Assembly: GCA_014281115.1 (NCBI GenBank)
Contig: JACONQ010000005.1
Span: 1,426,001-1,490,000 of the forward strand
Reading direction: 5' to 3'
Length of the DNA: 64,000 bases
Source of the DNA: Laburnicola sp. R22_1
Lineage: Eukaryota; Ascomycota; Dothideomycetes; Pleosporales; Didymosphaeriaceae
A program made the translations under genes and the position numbers. The notes under the pieces were generated by a model. That model was given only the letters and a program-made list of their open reading frames with translations. It ran no database searches and was not told the origin of the DNA. Positions within the stretch are counted from its first letter, which is position 1; each line of letters opens with the position of its first letter. Of this stretch, positions 1 to 12,794 are shown one piece after another.

Positions 1-2515
1 TCGAGCGCGTTCGCCGGACTGTGCGACCGTGGTTCATGTCTCACTTGCAACTTTGTCATCTGAGCTCTTCTGCAGGGTCCCGGCATCAGTCAAGCCCAAT
101 CCGGTTGCTCGTACTGCACGCATATCCTTGGTCTGACTGCGTATCAAGCCTTGCAATCGCAACCTGGGAACCGACGTAGCGTCTACTCTAGTAGGCTCTC
201 TAGATTCAAGCATCAGTGTATACAGACCCACCTTGACGTTTGCAATGCGCACCTCCTCCCGGCCTGTCGTTGCCGGGCGTGCAGATGATCTGATTCAGTC
301 TAACTGCGTTTAACGGACCGATTGTTTGGTATGGACGTCTCGTGATGGCCCAAGACAGGGAGGCGAGGTTCCGCCCAAAGTTGAACTAGGGTAGCCACAG
401 TGGCTCTCGGAAGACCCTTGCAAGCCCACCGTCATCGGTCTTGGTTTTGGTCTTCGTCGCCAATAGCACCCTGTAGTAGTTGGGGTAGTCTTGGGTAATA
501 GTGAACGGGGCGCCTTGGACAATGTATTACATTACAATCCTCCTAAGAATTAGTATCCTGCTTCCTCCATGTACAACCACAGCTTTTGAATAGCGGTCGA
601 GACATGTCCTTGTGGGGTTGACATGGTCGAAGGTGGCGCTGTGGCGGCCTTTTCGATCCATCTGTCGATTTGTCCATGCCTCTCGTTTGCTCCCGCATCA
701 GCATGGGTTCAGTTTGACAGGCGGTTGAAACGGTCGATGCGAGTCCACAGCGACGGGCATTCGCCACTTGCTTGCAGTTCTCTGCTTGACGCTCCGCTTG
801 ATGAGTCATCTGATAAGCGCACTTGAAGCCAATAGCATCGGCATGAAGCCGCTCTTCTAGGGTATCCCCTCGGAAGATTCAGATACTTTTACTGCAAGAT
901 CCTCGCAAGTACGCGGGATGCTGCCAGAGCAGCCAATGCGGTAGAGATGGGCGGTTCCAGCCCAGTCCCGTGGCTTTGACTTGTTTCATGATAAGGACAT
1001 TCGTGGAAGATACTTGGCGCCGTTACTAGGCCATCAGCTGTCCAAAAAGTTGTGCATGGTAATACAACATTTGTCCTTATGGCTCGGGCCGGCTTGAAGC
1101 AGTGTTCGGTAGTCGGCGTCGTTACTGTCGTACAACTCTGGCGGTGAAGTCCCCCGGGACTTCCTGACAGCATACGCCGAGTGAAGACAGACACAAGTGC
1201 CCTATGTGATCTTGGGGCGGAAGAGGTTAGACCTATGAGAATTAGTATGCGACCTACTGACTTAGAATGGACAGGTTCGGCGGTATTGGCATTGAATACA
1301 CTGAGGCGCCGATCAACGATCCTGGTATTGAGACAATGACAGACACCTCATCTTGGAAGGTAAAATCCTAGGCAGCGTTACTTCAACTGCGACCGTTGAC
1401 GTCCGATCTAGAGAGCAGCGAGCGGCTCTAGAGCAATGGCAGCCTAGGCGTTTGAGCTAAGTTTTACTTTCTTTGTCTAAGGTGTACGTACAGCGTTCGG
1501 GCGTCTGGATTAAAGAGATTAACCGAAGGTGGGTAGGTGGGAGGATCCACATGTGTAAGAAACTGTAGCGGGGCATGGGCAGCATCGTCGGGTAGCTGAA
1601 ATCAACTGCAACGAATGAGATGCTAGGAAAGCACTTAGCGAGCTGCTATCCTAGTCGTCGGTCATGTGCGCAAAACTGTTGATGGAGCAGTTGAGGGTAG
1701 TGTTGCAAGGTTGCGCTTGGGTATGTCTTCGTGCCTTCCGAACTCGTCAGATGATTGCATAGTGCTTCGAGACCGTTGATTGGGCATGTTAGCGCTTTAG
1801 CATTCCATGATTAGTTCATGCAAGAATGACCTTGAATAGGGAATCGACCGGGTACTACCACGGGCGAGTCTTCCAAGTGGAGGAGATTTACTGATCCGAG
1901 TGACGAGACGTTGAGTCATCAATCAAATGTAGGCCCCGAGGCGAACCACATTTTCCGCACGCGGAGTAGGTTCGGGACGGCTCGCCGATAAATAGAGAGC
2001 TTTGCCTCTACGGAGGTCGGACTTGAGAGAGCGGTTGTGATTCCCCGCTAATCAAGACGGCCGGGCCTATCGACATTGTCCGGGGTTGGCAATCCCGCCT
2101 TGAGAAGACGTCTAGAATCTCACGCTCCTCATATGCAACTGTGCAAGGGATGAAGTCGGGTATAATCGCGGCACCCGCGAATTAGAAGTAGATTCACTGA
2201 CGTAGTGCCAGAAGCAGACTTTCTCCATTATCGACTAATAATCGGTCAACTAGAGTCATACATTGTTTGAGGTGCTATCTATACCTGAATAATTCACGCA
2301 GGTCTACACCCAAGGCCTTGAAGCAGGGATCGGATGTGCTCCGATGTTAGTGCTCCTCGAGATAAGTACCCGGGCCATGCAGTCTAGATCAGAGTGTCGA
2401 TCTTGACCGGGCCGTCCTTCCTTCTTCTACCCAACTGATCACCCCATTCTGTGAGTGCACCGGACGTCTTAGATCACTATCAAGCGAGGGGCTGCGCAAG
2501 CCCAACCGTTTCCCC
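1..2515. other. No supportable gene (2.5 kb)
   Basis: I find no convincing coding sequence here. The open frames are short, start mostly at non-ATG codons, overlap on both strands and show no recognisable domain. Base composition is mixed, not the extreme AT of the 44-46 kb island. It could be long intergenic DNA or a very old pseudogene. I see no clear inverted or direct repeats. Confidence 0.5.
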
Positions 2516-3275
2516 TCATCTGCGTCCCGGAGCGAGACCGGGGACAGCGCTGAAGCGCTCGTCGCGTTCCGTTTTGAAGAGAAGCTGACACCAGAACTCC
2601 TTGTTGTCCTCGTCAAACCAGGTCCAGAACTTTCCTTCCCGACGATCCACCTCCCGCGCTTGTAGTTTGACCGCCACCGTCTCATAAGGCTCTCCTGCGA
2701 CGATGAAATATTGGTAGTTGGGGTCCGGATCCTCCACCTTCTGCTCGTAGGCGCTCATGAAGCGCACGCGGGGAATCGTGCCCTGGGTGATGTCTGGGAA
2801 CTGGAACTGGAATAGAAGTCCATTTTGGCGCGTCACAGGATCGCGAACTTTCGTTATCCTGTAGCCAGGTCGGCCGATCTTGATGACGTTTTTCTTGATC
2901 TGAACACCTGCGAGCAACCCTGTCTGGGCGGCATCATCCTTCTTGCCTTCCCTCTGCTCCTTGGCAGCACGGCGCGCGAGATTCGTTTGATGTTTCCTTC
3001 CTTGCGTATGGGCTAGATATGAGCCATCGTTTTGGTGCACCGTCAAGCATAGGCGGCATTCGAAGCTTCCGACGTGATTCTTGAAGAAGTACGGGTCCTT
3101 GTCGAGATCGATAGTCTCAAGCGCGAGCTTGCGAAGACGTTCGCGGCGGTCCGCATTGGTCGCGGACGATGAGGCGACACCTCCGCCACCGAACTTTGAG
3201 CCTGCGCGATTCTACAGAAGTTTAGCTGTCTGTCGCAAAAGAGAGATTCGCTGGAGTAACTACCTGATAGTCCAT
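2516..3275 (-). CDS. PRP11: Splicing factor 3A subunit 2 (SF3A2/Prp11)
   Basis: This is a subunit of the SF3a complex of the U2 snRNP, which helps the prespliceosome engage the branch site in the nucleus. Coding exons are 3275-3264 (12 nt, only MDYQ) and 3211-2516, joined across a 52-nt GT-AG intron in phase 0, giving 235 aa. The start is set by the family N-terminus: MDYQ continues directly into NRAGSKFGGGG after splicing. A matrin-type C2H2 zinc finger is visible with C56, C59, H72 and H78 (spacing C-x2-C-x12-H-x5-H), followed by the conserved segment around residues 79-220. The Pro-rich tail of animal SF3A2 is absent, as in other fungi. It is divergent from tubulin cofactor E, 264 bp away. 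Identity is very secure. Confidence 0.95.
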
Positions 3276-3539
3276 GTCTGCTATTCAATACCAGTTGTTA
3301 CGCAAGTGAACTTAAGGTCTTTGCGCATAAGTCGGAATCTGCGTGTTGACAATGGTAAGTTGGGTGTCCTCGTTGTCGTGATGGCGTCGCTCGCGATAAA
3401 TGTTGGCAAACCGTTACGACAGAGCTTAGCGCATGCCAAGACAAGTCACGTGTAAACAGGCTTCCACTATGGAAGTCGCGCCCTGAACATTGAAGCATTC
3501 GACTAGGCTTCCTTGCCTGTGAAAATTCCCTGGATCGTC

Positions 3540-5492
3540 ATGGCACCCAGAAGGCGTAAACATGCAGCAACCTCCCATGAATCCTCTACAGAGCAACCTC
3601 TACAGACGGCCACCGAAATCTATATTGGCAAACGCCTTTCCTATGATGGCGATTTGTGCACTGTGCGGTACCATGGAGAGATAAAAGGCATAAACGGCGA
3701 ATGGTTAGGAGTGGAGTGGGATGATGCGACCCGGGGAAAGCACTCCGGCGAACACGGAGGCATCAAATACTTCGAATGTAAAGCACACACCGTCTCGAAC
3801 GTCCAACCCCGAAATCGACACTGACATTCTTCAAGGTCTCAGCAAAAGTGCTACAGCTGGCTCTTTTATCCGGCCAGGCCGCAAGCCTGACACGCCCCGC
3901 TCCTTTGCAGAAGCCCTGAAAGCAAAATATGCTTCAGAAGGCTTCGAGGATCCCAGCGTGAAACTTGTCTTTGTAACCCGACCAGGTGGCAATGCTTTGA
4001 AGAAAGATCCCTTGGCCAGAATCAATCAGCCTATTAGAATCAGCGGGAAAGAGGTGGAAGAGGTGGGGTTTGATAAGATCAGGCAACAACTCGCTCAACT
4101 CAGTGAGCTAAAGATCGTTATCCTAGATGGCTTACGCATGGAGAGGAGTATTGCGAGATTGCATGAAGGCATGGACGGGTGGCCGGAAGGACTCACCGAT
4201 GTCAAAGATGCCTGTCCTAAAGCGATCGAGCTAGATCTTAGCAGGAACTTGCTCGAAGAGTGGAGGGAAGTGGCGTCTATCTGCGAACAATTGGTGAAGC
4301 TAAAGACTCTTCGAGTTGAGTATGTCATGAACACCGTATGCTCGATCTTTTGAGATCTATGCTAACGTCCGGTAGCGGCACTCGGTTTCGAGATACCACA
4401 GTAACCAACAACGAGCAAACAAGATGTCTCCAAGCCTTCGCCAACATCACCGAACTCAAGCTAGAAGACGACCTCCTCCCCTGGGAAGACGTCGCACGCA
4501 TAACCCACCTCTTCCCCGCCCTCACCACCCTCTCCGTCGCCTCAAACCTCTACGCGGCCTTCACCCCCAACACCCCCAACCCCCACCTCACAACCCTCTC
4601 CCTCGAAGACAACCTCCTCCCCTCCCTCTCCACCCTCCACCCCCTAACCCACCTCCCCTCCCTCCGCCGCCTCATCCTCAAATCCAACAAAATCTCCACC
4701 ATCACCCTCTCCCCCACAGACCCCCTCCCCATCTTCTCCCCCACCCTCTCCGACCTCGACCTCTCCTACAACGACATCCCAACCTGGTCCTTCATCGACA
4801 CCCTCCCCACCCTGTTCCCAGGCCTCACCTCCCTCCGCGTCTCCCACAACCCCCTCTACGCCCACCTCGCCTCCCCCGACGGCCGCACCCTCACCCCAGA
4901 AGACGGCTACATGCTCACCATCGCGCGCCTCGGCGCCATCAAATCGCTAAACTACTCGCCCATCAGCGAGAAAGAGCGTCTAAACGCAGAGTCGTACTAC
5001 CTCTCGCTCATCGCCAAGGAAGTCTCTTTTGCGCCCGAGAAAGACGCCTCGGCCATCCTGAAGAGCCACCCGCGGTATGCGTGGTTGTGCGAGGAGTATG
5101 GGGAGCCGGTCATACAGCGGCTGGATGGGAGCGTGAATCCGAATTCGTTGGCGGCGAGGCTGGTTAGGCTAAGGGTTTATCGGCCGGGTGGGCAGATCAT
5201 GGAGCTCGAGATCCCCGCGAGGTGTACGGCGTATACGTTGATTGGGATGGTGAGCAAGGAGTTTGGGATGAAGCCGACCAAGTGTAGGCTTGTATGGGAG
5301 ACGGGCGACTGGATGCCTGCGCCCAGGAATGTAAATGCGGACGACGAGGAGTGGGACTCCGAGAGCGATGGCGAGGGGGAGAAACCTACCTTTGATAGCG
5401 TGATGCGCGAGGTGGAAATTATGCCTGGGACACGGAGTGTGGGCACGTGGATTGAAGGTATGGAGGCTACGGTCAGGGTTGAGGTTCGATGA
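3540..5492 (+). CDS. PAC2: Tubulin-specific chaperone E (cofactor E, Pac2-like)
   Basis: Cofactor E binds alpha-tubulin and helps assemble the alpha/beta heterodimer in the cytosol. Exons are 3540-3777, 3836-4319 and 4376-5492, giving 612 aa; both introns (58 and 56 nt) are GT-AG and restore a continuous reading frame. Domains in order: CAP-Gly at about 27-85, with the motif around GEWLGVEWDD and GKHSGEHGG; leucine-rich repeats at about 175-440, including LRVDGTRF across the second splice; and a C-terminal ubiquitin-like domain over the last 90 residues (VRLRVYRPGGQIMELEIP). The first in-frame ATG at 3540 fits the family. The middle exon is strikingly C-rich at 4.5-4.9 kb, which opens long false frames on both strands. 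It converges on RXT2, 121 bp away. Confidence 0.94.
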
Positions 5493-5613
5493 AAGAGAAG
5501 AGCAGAGTCATTACTTCTTACTTCTACAGAAGCGACGAAATCGAGGGGTATACCGCTACATGATGCAAACAATCCAAGGGTTTCAAAGCTCCGCCTTAGC
5601 CAACCATCCATTA

Positions 5614-7124
5614 TTACCGGTCCTCTTTATCTGGCTTCCGTCTTTGTCGTGTCGACTTCTTTCCCGTTACCACTGCATCGTCGTCTTCCTCGTCCTTCCC
5701 CTTGGCGAGATCATGATCCAGACTCCACTCTTCACGGTCGTACCAATCCTCCCCGTCGCTCATCTCGCCCACATGTGCTTCTGCTTTCGCCATTTTCAAA
5801 AGCTCCTGTCTCTTGCGTTCGCCCTCTAGCAGGCCACTGTACAGTTCCGCAGCCAAACGCGCGACTTCCTCCTGCTTTTGCACATAGGCCATCAACAGCA
5901 AGCGTGTGCTTTCGGCCTCATCCGGAGGGAGTCCGAAATCGCGATCGGGTAGAGCGTCAACTGAAAAGGTAAACAGCGGGTGGACGGGGTGGACAACGTT
6001 TGAAGGCGATGATGGCGGTGAGGGTGTCGATGCCGCCTGTGCTCTTGCGCGAGTAGTCATTCGGTGCGCCGTCTGCTGCGAAGCGGTGTCTGAGGCGTCT
6101 TCGCCGCCACCACGGGAATGGGCACCGTCGCCGTTGGTTTGCGCTGCGTCTGCTTCAGGATTGTGCGAGGCTCCATTTGTGACAGGGTCGGTGCCGTTTT
6201 GCGCCTCTGCCGTGGAAGTGCCGTTCGGCTCTTCTCGTCGCTGAGTTCCATTGCTTTGCCCCGCATCCTCCATTTCAACATCTTCAGCAGAAGTAGACAC
6301 TTCCTGAGCTGTGATATCTCCTGCAGATTTCACCGCTTGCTCAAGATATCCATTCGTTGTGTGCCCATTCGTACCATTATGTCCAAAATCGTGGAAAGAC
6401 TCGCGGGCCATAGGAGCCAAGGCGTCAGGTGCGAAGCTCGAGTCGCCCTGGAGCTTATTGAACAGGATCTTTGCAAGCTTCAGAGAGGCATTCTCCTTGC
6501 GCGAGATAGCTGCTGCTTCGCGGGTAAGGTTCGTGAGGTGGTTGGACGTGTAAGCTATGCTGAGCGACGGGTGGGACGGCAGGTCGGCGGCTGAAGTCAA
6601 GGGCGCAAGCAAATCTGGGCGCAATTGTCAGCGTGGACGTTCAGAGGAAGCAAAGGCCCAGCCCACGTACGCTCCAGTTGTATGTCGGCGTACGGGTTCT
6701 CTTCGATGGTGGACAAGTCGTCGTCTTCTTCGTCCTCGTCGCCCACCTCGACAATGTCGCCGTCAGGATCGTAGCGCGGAGGGTTGCGCTGCAGAACGTA
6801 TCTTTGGTAGCCTGCGTGCTCGATTCTCTGCCAGAGTGTTGTTAGTGTGGACCCCGACGGAGCGTCGCAGAGAGCCCACCTTCTTGTATGGCTGGCGGTT
6901 TGTCGCCGCATCTAGGTCGCCAGAGCGAGAGTAGTGTACTTTGCGCTTCAAGTTCTGCTTCTTGTTGCCGTACATTGGCTCGATCTCTTCCGAATCAGAC
7001 GCTGGGGAGGTCAGTCAGAGACGGCGGCGGGAAGCACGGGGCGCGTACAGTCGTCGGGGCGTAGGATCTTCCGCTTCATGGAGAAGATGGTGTCAATGAT
7101 CTGCTGCTGCTGCGACCCGGCCAT
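5614..7124 (-). CDS. RXT2: RXT2-like subunit of the Rpd3L histone deacetylase complex
   Basis: The family is a subunit of the large Rpd3 (Rpd3L) histone deacetylase complex, a nuclear transcriptional regulator. Exons are 7124-7049, 7001-6880, 6827-6671 and 6614-5614; introns are 47, 52 and 56 nt, and the sum gives 451 aa. The RXT2 N-terminal domain spans all four exons: a Lys/Arg-rich start (MKRKILRPDD), then NKKQNLKRKVHYSRSGDLD, RIEHAGYQRYVLQRNPPRYD, an acidic linker and IEENPYADIQLEHLLAPLTS. The middle is low-complexity, rich in Asn, Gly and Thr, and the C-terminus has a charged helix followed by an acidic tail. It starts 379 bp from TRAPPC11 on the other strand, so the two probably share a promoter region. 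Confidence 0.88.
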
Positions 7125-7503
7125 GGCGACTGAGGGTCTGCGGCCAGCGGCAGCGAGCGCACAAGCCAGTATGGGAGGGCGCTGGGGTGGATGCACGTGC
7201 AGAGCGGGGCGCAGCGGGCGTGGGCAGAGCGACGAGTGAATGTAGAATGAAAGGGGTGAAGAAGCTCTCCAGGTCCCGGCGAGCGGAGGGTGCAGCGGAA
7301 TTAAGCGCGCCAGCACGCGCGACATCATCGAGCCGACGGGCAACAAGCAAGCAGACGCCCGCCCGATTGTGGACAAGCACCACCAAACCACCGCCTTTGC
7401 TGCTCTGTACAGCTTTCTGAGCTACAGACGCAAGCACGCCACTGGCATCCGCCTCCGGAACCCTCCATGGAGAGGCAGCCCGCGTGCCCCCACAGCCGCT
7501 GCC
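7125..7503. promoter_or_regulatory. Divergent intergenic region RXT2 / TRAPPC11
   Basis: A 379-bp gap lies between two start codons that point away from each other. It must hold both promoters and 5' leaders. It is GC-rich with no obvious TATA box. No specific binding site stands out. Confidence 0.5.
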
Positions 7504-10500
7504 ATGGATGCGTATCCGCCCGACTACGTGCTGCACAACCTCCCCTTCGTCGTCCTCTCCGGTCTCGAGGCCATCCCCGAGCTCGAGCCGCAGCAGCCCT
7601 TCCAGGCGCTGCTGCCCGGCCGCGCCATCTCCACCGTCAATACAGAGATACCCCCGGTGGCCAGCGGCCGCGCGAAGCAGCTGCTACACGAGTTCCTGAG
7701 CTATGATAGCACAAACGCGCCATGGGAAGCACACGGGCTGGACAGGAGGGAGAACGTGGCCAAGTTCAGAATGCGGGCTGTAGGGAGGGTAGGTCAGGCG
7801 CCCATCCATAGTTCAACGCTGGCCTTGGGAAAGTGCTCCGCCTTTGCTCAAGAGGAAGCGGTCGTACAAGGAGAGAAGCCCCTCTTAGACGGGATCCTTA
7901 GTTTCATCCACAGGGCTATATATCTCTCTTCACTCCAGCGCTGTCTTCTTTGCCGGCGGGCGGGCTTCTTTTCTGCATGTCCACGATTCAAATGAATACC
8001 TGCTCATATGTTGCAGAACTTCCAATTACCCCCCAGAAAGGCTGATGCTCCCACAACCTCTGAGACTACTCCGCCTAGTAGCCCTACCATTGCCGCTGCG
8101 ACGACCTGGGTTCTACACTCGCCAATATCGCCGCTTTCTCCACGCTCGCCTGTCTTCCCAGATGGCGCCATGACACCAGCATGGGTCGCCAAACACCAGC
8201 ACTATGTCCCTTCCATCTTCATCTCCTTCTTCGACTTCCCAAACGACCCCATCACCAACAGTCTACATGACAATCAACTGAAAACAGAGATAAACAAGAC
8301 TAAAGCCCAGATCCAGAGATCGGAATACCGCACACGGTTCGCTGTGGTTTTGTTAAGCAACAAGTCCGTACTCGAGTCACCAGACATTGACGAGCGCCTC
8401 AACAACATACGACGGGGAACTGGATTAGACCCCAAGACTCAGCTGTTCTTCTTGCCGCCGTGTTCCCCTGTGGAGCTCCGCTCCTTCGTTGCTTCTGTAC
8501 TAACCGCTTTAAAACCCGTCAGCGTGGAATATTATCGCGACCTGACGAAGCACGCAAGGCGCAAGAAGGGTCGAGGTACGATACCCCCACCAACAGCACC
8601 ACCTACTTGGGGCACCTCTCAGACCTTGTCGTATCCTGGCTGGGGCATTCGGTACGAGTTCAAATTAGGAGTGTTCGCGGAATTTCGACAGGAGATGGAT
8701 GCAGCGCAGCGACACTATAACATCGCTCTTGATGCCTTGTTTGGCCCGGAGGGCATCTTCGAGACTACTGCAAGTTGGTCACCCAGATGGGACGAAATAC
8801 GGTTACTCGCCGATGCCATAGCGCTTAGGCATATTCGCTGCCAGCTCTCCAATAATTACTTCACCTCAGCAGCACAAACCTGGCACAAGTACAAAACTAA
8901 GCTAAAAGACGTACTGGACAGACGAGGGAAAGGGACATCCAACTACGGGTGGGAGGCATGGGAGTCGACTTGGGCGCAAGCTATGGCACAACTGATCCAG
9001 CAAGCAGACTTGAAGGTCTTCAGGATCACCGATCCTCTCCCAGAGTCCGGCCTACTACCTAGTGTGGACGTTAACCCGGTCTATGCGCCACCCGAAAAAC
9101 AGTTCCCAGTTGGCGAGCGACTACCACCTTGGGAACTACTCCATCATGCGGGCTACTGGTACAAATCGGCTGCTGATCACGCAAAAAGGAGATATCTACT
9201 AGCGAGAGACATGCCCGAGGAAGACCGCACACCTCCGGGCCTGTCACCAGCGACCAAAGTATCAAATAGGAACCAAGTTTATGATCATTACTTGGTACCG
9301 GAGCCACATGTAGAGTTCCCGATTCAAGGCACCCCAGGGGGCTTCGAACACTGGAAAGACATTACTGCGAAGTTGAATGTTGCAATACAAGAGTTCGAAG
9401 CGCGACGTCAATATCGAAAGGTTCATCAGCTACAACTTGAAGTGGCGAGGACATTATTGCATGTGAAGAGGTTCGAAGAGGCGTTCAAAGTGCTGCGGCC
9501 ACTTTGGGAAACAATGGCCTGGCGAAAAGAAGGATTCTGGAGCCTGGCATCAGAGGTCCTTTGGGGTCTACATGAGTGCGCGCTACGTGTGCGGAATGCG
9601 GAAGCGTATGTCGCCACGGAATGGGAGCTCAGCTCAACTGGTAGTTTTCCTCCCGCTGCTCCTAGAGATCGTTCTGACAAACTGTAGTCTTCACTGGAAA
9701 AGCGAAGTACAAGCATGATTTGATGACCTGTCTGGAGTCGTTTCCACAGGATGCCTCGAACAGCAAGGCTACCGTCAGTTTGCGCACGGATGACTATGTC
9801 TCTTGTTGTAAGTATGTCTATGATGAGCTGGGAACTAAGCTGACTTCTAGTGTTCACGACTTTCATCTTCGTAAAAGGTGAAGGTAACGTAGGCGAGCCG
9901 CTTTCTTCCCAAATCGCTGTTACATCCTGGGCCAGACGGGGCTCCGCTCCCATCACACTATCAAACTTATATTTTCATTTCAAGGGATGTTTGAGTGAAA
10001 TACAACTATCGCACAAGCCAGATGAATCGGTCTCTAGCAGCGATTCACGCTTATCAAACTGTCTCCTCGAAGAGCATATTTCCCCCGCGCAAAAGCCTCG
10101 GTGGACCGGAAATGCGGATTTGACGTTGCATGCGGGTCAGACGAAAGTATTTGCCTTTCCCATCATCTTCCGGGAGGCAGGTGACGTGGAGGTAGTGTCC
10201 TCTAAATTCGAGATTCAAACAGAACGTTTTGATCTGGCGGTATCAGTCACCGACATCCAGTTCGACCATTCGCCGAAATGGTGGATGTCGACCGGAACTA
10301 CACTTAAAACACGCAAGCTAAACACGGGTTCGGGATCCACTGTAAAAGTGCTACCTAAGCCTCCGAAAATGGAGATACGACTTCCCGATGTGCGAGAGCA
10401 CTATTACACAGACGAGCCCGTCACCCTAGCCATAGAAATATGGAACGAAGAAGATGAAGACACTGAAGCCGTCCTCGAAGTCAGACTCCTAGGTCGCTCG

Positions 10501-11589
10501 AAAGACACACTCAGCTATGAGTGGATCCGTGATGCCGCATCTCCTATGAAAGAGGTCCCGCTTCCAGTAGATGACGATATGGATCTACCTGGCCATGTCG
10601 TCGGCCGTCTTGCCAGAGGCGAGAAAACCACTGAGAAAATACGTTTCACCGCGCCTGCTGATCCAGCAGACTACGCTCTAGAGGTCAAGGTATTGTATCA
10701 TCTTCTCAGCGATCGCGACATCCCCATCTCCAAGATCATGATCGCAGATCTCGTCTTCAACAGTCCCTTCGAAACAAGCTACGAGCTCACACCCCGCGTT
10801 CATCCGGATATTTGGCCTAGCTACTTCACCCTCCAAGAAGCCGAGGTACAACAACTTCCCGAGTCCATCAATGCCTTCGGCATAGCGCAAAAATGGCGTC
10901 TCGTCGCCAAAATAGCGTCCTTCGCCGAAGAAGTAGTCGAGCTGAAAGACCTCGCTGTGGAGACTCACTCCGTGCACGGCGGCGCGACGTGCGAAATCCG
11001 CAGCGAATTCGACACCGTCGACCAAGCGATGCAGCCCCAAGATCTCCACTCCTGGTCTTTCAACATCGACTGCCAGAAGATGAACCTGGAAGAAAGGAGA
11101 CCCACCGCCATAGAGACCAGTCTCAACATCCTCTGGCGACGCGCCGGTTCTCCTTCCAATCCCACCGTCATGACCACCCTGCCCATCCCGCGCATCCACA
11201 TACCCAGCAGCGAGCCGCGCGTCCTCGCCACCTGCACGCCCTCCCCCTCCATCCCCACCCTGCTACACATGGACTACACGCTCGAGAATCCCACCATGCA
11301 CTTCCTCACCTTCGAGCTCAGCATGGAAGCATCCGAGGAATTTGGCTTCAGCGGCCCGAAGTTGAAGACGTTGCAGCTGCTGCCGATGAGCAGGCAGACT
11401 GTGCGGTTTAATCTGTATCCGACTAAGACCGGGTGGATCACGCCTGTGTTGAGGGTCGTGGATAGCTATTTCAATAAGACGTTGAAGGTGCAGGGCACGG
11501 ATGGCATGAGGGCGGATAAGAAGGGCGTGGGGGTTTGGGTGGTTGGGGAGGATGGGAAGGGACCTGGAGAGGGGAGGGGAGAGGGGTAG
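7504..11589 (+). CDS. TRAPPC11: TRAPP complex subunit 11 (foie gras / gryzun domains)
   Basis: This is a tethering-complex subunit for ER-Golgi and intra-Golgi membrane traffic. Exons are 7504-7788, 8017-9640, 9688-9807 and 9851-11589, giving 1255 aa, close to the family's usual size. The first intron is long for this genome (228 nt); the others are 47 and 43 nt. The foie gras domain lies at about 260-590, with YPGWGIRYEFKLGVFAEFRQ and the amphipathic helices after it. The gryzun-type beta-rich C-terminal half covers about 680-1240. The junction reading VFTGKAKYKHDLMTCLESFP crosses the second intron and confirms the splice. The upstream in-frame extension begins at GTG, so the ATG at 7504 (MDAYPPDYVLHNLPF) is preferred. 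Confidence 0.92.
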
Positions 11590-11939
11590 TGTAGGTGTGA
11601 ATGGGCGACGGGGTAGTTGTAGGTTTGGGTTTCTGTGGGTGGCGGGCTAGTGTAGATTAAGGGTTCTTGTTTGGGGTGGTGAATGGTATATTTGTGGTCG
11701 TTGCTTTGCGTGGATGTGTGTGTACTTTGTTGAACGGCTTGAGCTACCTACTTTCATGCTCCTTCTTTTTAGGTCTGCTTATTTTTACCTTCTTCAGAGT
11801 GGTCTTTAAAGGATAGTGCCCTTTTGCCTGATCGCAGTCCCAAGAGCCAACAGCCATATTCAGCAGGCGCTCATCGTTGCACCAGGGATCTGATGCTTCT
11901 TTCTTCCTCACCGCACTTGACTTCCGGTAATACATGCAC
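11590..11939. other. Convergent 3' region TRAPPC11 / prefoldin 1
   Basis: This 350-bp space lies between two stop codons. It begins with a G/T-rich run and ends with a pyrimidine-rich stretch, as expected for overlapping 3' untranslated regions. I see no gene. Confidence 0.5.
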
Positions 11940-12409
11940 TCAACCCATTGCGCCTCCAAGTGCTTGCTCAATGCTGCTCTTGCTATTCTCGTACGTCTTC
12001 TCCAGGTAGTCTTCTTTCTTCTTCAGATTCGACAGCTCAGCCTTGAGCTTCTCCTCCTCGCCAGATATTCTCTTCTTTACATCCGGAAGGGGAGTGCACA
12101 CAAACCTAATTCGAATTAGAGGGGTAGTCCCGTGCCACGTTTTCAGACAAGGCACTCGCAACATACATCTTGCCCACCCCTTCGTAGACTTTGGTGTCCG
12201 CGGGAAGCGACTCCATTTCGCTCGCAGTCAGCTGCAGCAACCGGCTTTCTCGGGTGTTGGCGACCTTCTGCTGCCTCACGATGACGAGTTGGTTTTCGGC
12301 GAAGGCCTTCTTCTGCCCGATTTCTTGCAGCAACTATGTATGTGAGTTCATATGCTGTGAACAATTTGGGGAACAGTACCTGCTTCAGTTTTTCGTTGGG
12401 TATCGACAT
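11940..12409 (-). CDS. PFD1: Prefoldin subunit 1 (beta-type)
   Basis: Prefoldin is the cytosolic hexamer that hands nascent actin and tubulin to the chaperonin CCT. Exons are 12409-12380 (MSIPNEKLKQ), 12333-12167 and 12105-11940, with introns of 46 and 61 nt, giving 120 aa, a normal size for this subunit. The two coiled-coil helices are visible: LLQEIGQKKAFAENQLVIVR at the start, and KKRISGEEEKLKAELSNLKK towards the end. Between them is the beta-hairpin region ESLPADTKVYEGVGKMFVCT, which crosses the second splice. The second intron has a canonical GTATGT donor. It is divergent from the alkaline ceramidase, 385 bp away. Confidence 0.9.
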
Positions 12410-12794
12410 TATGGACTGCGGGAGAAATGTCGTGCGTGGTAGAAGTCGATAGTGGAGCGCTGTGCAGGATCCACGCTCGGTTAGACCTGCCGCTTGAATA
12501 AAGCACGGGCCAGGCGCCTCGAACTAAGCAATGACGCACTCAGCGTTTGATTTCGGTGGCATGGATGGGTTTCACAGTACATTCTATTTATGTATCCAAG
12601 AACAAGCGTGTAGACGTTCATTCCATGTTGTAGTCTCTGCCTTCACACTCTGGCATTCCAAGATGGCCGAATCACTGCCTTGATTGCCTCACGCTTCGGC
12701 ATTTGCATGTGCTATTCGTGTTCCGAGCTTCCCGGCATACTTCCTTCCAAGTTCCTTAACTTCTACTTCGCAACTACAAGCCTCAGGCGCAAAG
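12410..12794. promoter_or_regulatory. Divergent intergenic region prefoldin 1 / ceramidase
   Basis: This 385-bp gap lies between divergent start codons and presumably holds both promoters. I see no clear consensus site. Confidence 0.45.

Noticed and set aside
889..1194. 101-codon minus-strand frame
   Set aside because: No recognisable motif, no supporting neighbours and no conserved pattern.
4424..5167. Plus-strand Pro/Arg/His-rich frame of 247 codons
   Set aside because: It is an out-of-frame shadow of the C-rich cofactor E exon.
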